In this document: piece by piece, positions 63,775 to 64,000 of the stretch | Position numbering within the stretch: the stretch's first letter is position 1 | Layout of the letters: every line of letters begins with the position of its first letter | Assembly (NCBI GenBank): GCA_963790415.1 | Contig: CAWBOK010000001.1 | Coordinates: forward strand, 186,001-250,000 | Reading direction: 5' to 3' | DNA from: JAJZQZ01 sp963790415 | GTDB lineage: Bacteria > Actinomycetota > Thermoleophilia > RBG-16-64-13 | Length of the DNA stretch: 64,000 nucleotides | Position numbers and translations under genes: made by a program | Notes under the pieces: model-generated | What the model saw: only the letters and a program-made list of their open reading frames with translations | Databases searched by the model: none | What the model was told of the DNA's origin: nothing

Positions 63775-64000
63775 GTGGACACCAAGATCCGTGTTCACCG
63801 TGGGCCGAAGATCCTCATCACCGGTCTGCACGCCGTGGATGGGATCGCCGCGGAGGTACGCAAGTTACGCGCTGCCAAGGTACTGATCCTCACCGATCCC
63901 GGGGTGGCCGAATGCGGCAACGTCGAGAGCGTGCTGAAGCCCCTCACCGACGCCGGCATCGACGTCGGAGTATACGACGACGTGGTGCCCGAACCGCCTA
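63775..64000 (+). CDS. Partial iron-containing alcohol dehydrogenase (N-terminus)
   Basis: GTG 63775, with GGAAGGAG nine bases upstream, opens a frame running off the right edge (about 75 residues visible). GPKILITGLHAVDGIAAEVR and KVLILTDPGVAECG, then GVYDDVVPEPP, form the N-terminal NAD(P)-binding part of the group III iron alcohol dehydrogenases. These reduce aldehydes or oxidise alcohols, diols or glycerol. The iron ligands lie beyond the window, so the substrate is open. Confidence 0.85.
   Translation, partial: MDTKIRVHRGPKILITGLHAVDGIAAEVRKLRAAKVLILTDPGVAECGNVESVLKPLTDAGIDVGVYDDVVPEPP

Overview
The window is GC-rich throughout and gene-dense, mostly on the minus strand. Its content fits an actinobacterial lineage with an anaerobic or microaerophilic lifestyle. 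The actinobacterial marks are a fused PafB-PafC regulator beside an AddAB-type nuclease, an ECF sigma/anti-sigma pair, a CwlM-like amidase and the order comEA-comEC-holA / rpsT / murJ / lepA / hemW-hrcA-dnaJ-prmA-rnr-smpB / ssrA. Rex, rubrerythrin, an ADP-forming acyl-CoA ligase and an iron alcohol dehydrogenase suggest redox-limited metabolism. This placement is an inference from gene content only.

Layout. 0-3 kb: a partial glutamate-cysteine-ligase-like gene, an ECF sigma/anti-sigma pair, rex with a Rex-type operator, and tRNA-Pro. 3-12 kb: addB-addA facing a fused pafBC (DNA-damage control next to end-resection machinery). 12-29 kb: pilT, a deacetylase, two cell-wall hydrolases, capA, a SpoIIE-type phosphatase, a tightly coupled GyrI/MidA/fumarase-aspartase operon, a cupredoxin, an acyl-CoA ligase, Fic, and a TolB-like/SLH surface protein. 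29.4-29.8 kb: tmRNA (ssrA).

29.8-38.9 kb is an accessory island inserted between ssrA and smpB, genes that are often neighbours. It holds four toxin-antitoxin-like modules plus a nucleotidyltransferase pair, a three-Cys-motif partner protein (TcmP) next to a phage Gp37/Gp68-family protein, and a decayed DNA methyltransferase with a second 3' remnant of the same family. Two sets of direct repeats mark past recombination: an 84-bp pair around the TcmP cassette, and a 34-bp copy of the smpB 3' end. Another RelB/YafQ-type module lies just beyond smpB. No integrase or transposase is visible.

40-58 kb is a core housekeeping block (rnr, prmA, dnaJ, hrcA, hemW, lepA, murJ, rpsT, holA, comEC, comEA, rbr, DEAD-box helicase). 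Many of these genes are split by one-base frameshifts, mostly in G/C runs. I read this as a sequence-quality problem rather than gene death, because the left half of the window is nearly free of it. 58-64 kb: two alpha/beta hydrolases, yajQ, an ABC ATPase, a roughly 440-bp non-coding stretch with strong hairpins, an ABC-F protein, and the start of an iron alcohol dehydrogenase.

A previously unlabelled repeat occurs twice (46383-46539 and, inverted, 59583-59740). It is about 157 bp, about 90% identical, and has 12-bp perfect terminal inverted repeats whose arms have changed together between copies. Together with the TcmP cassette in the ssrA-smpB island, it is the most interesting material here.
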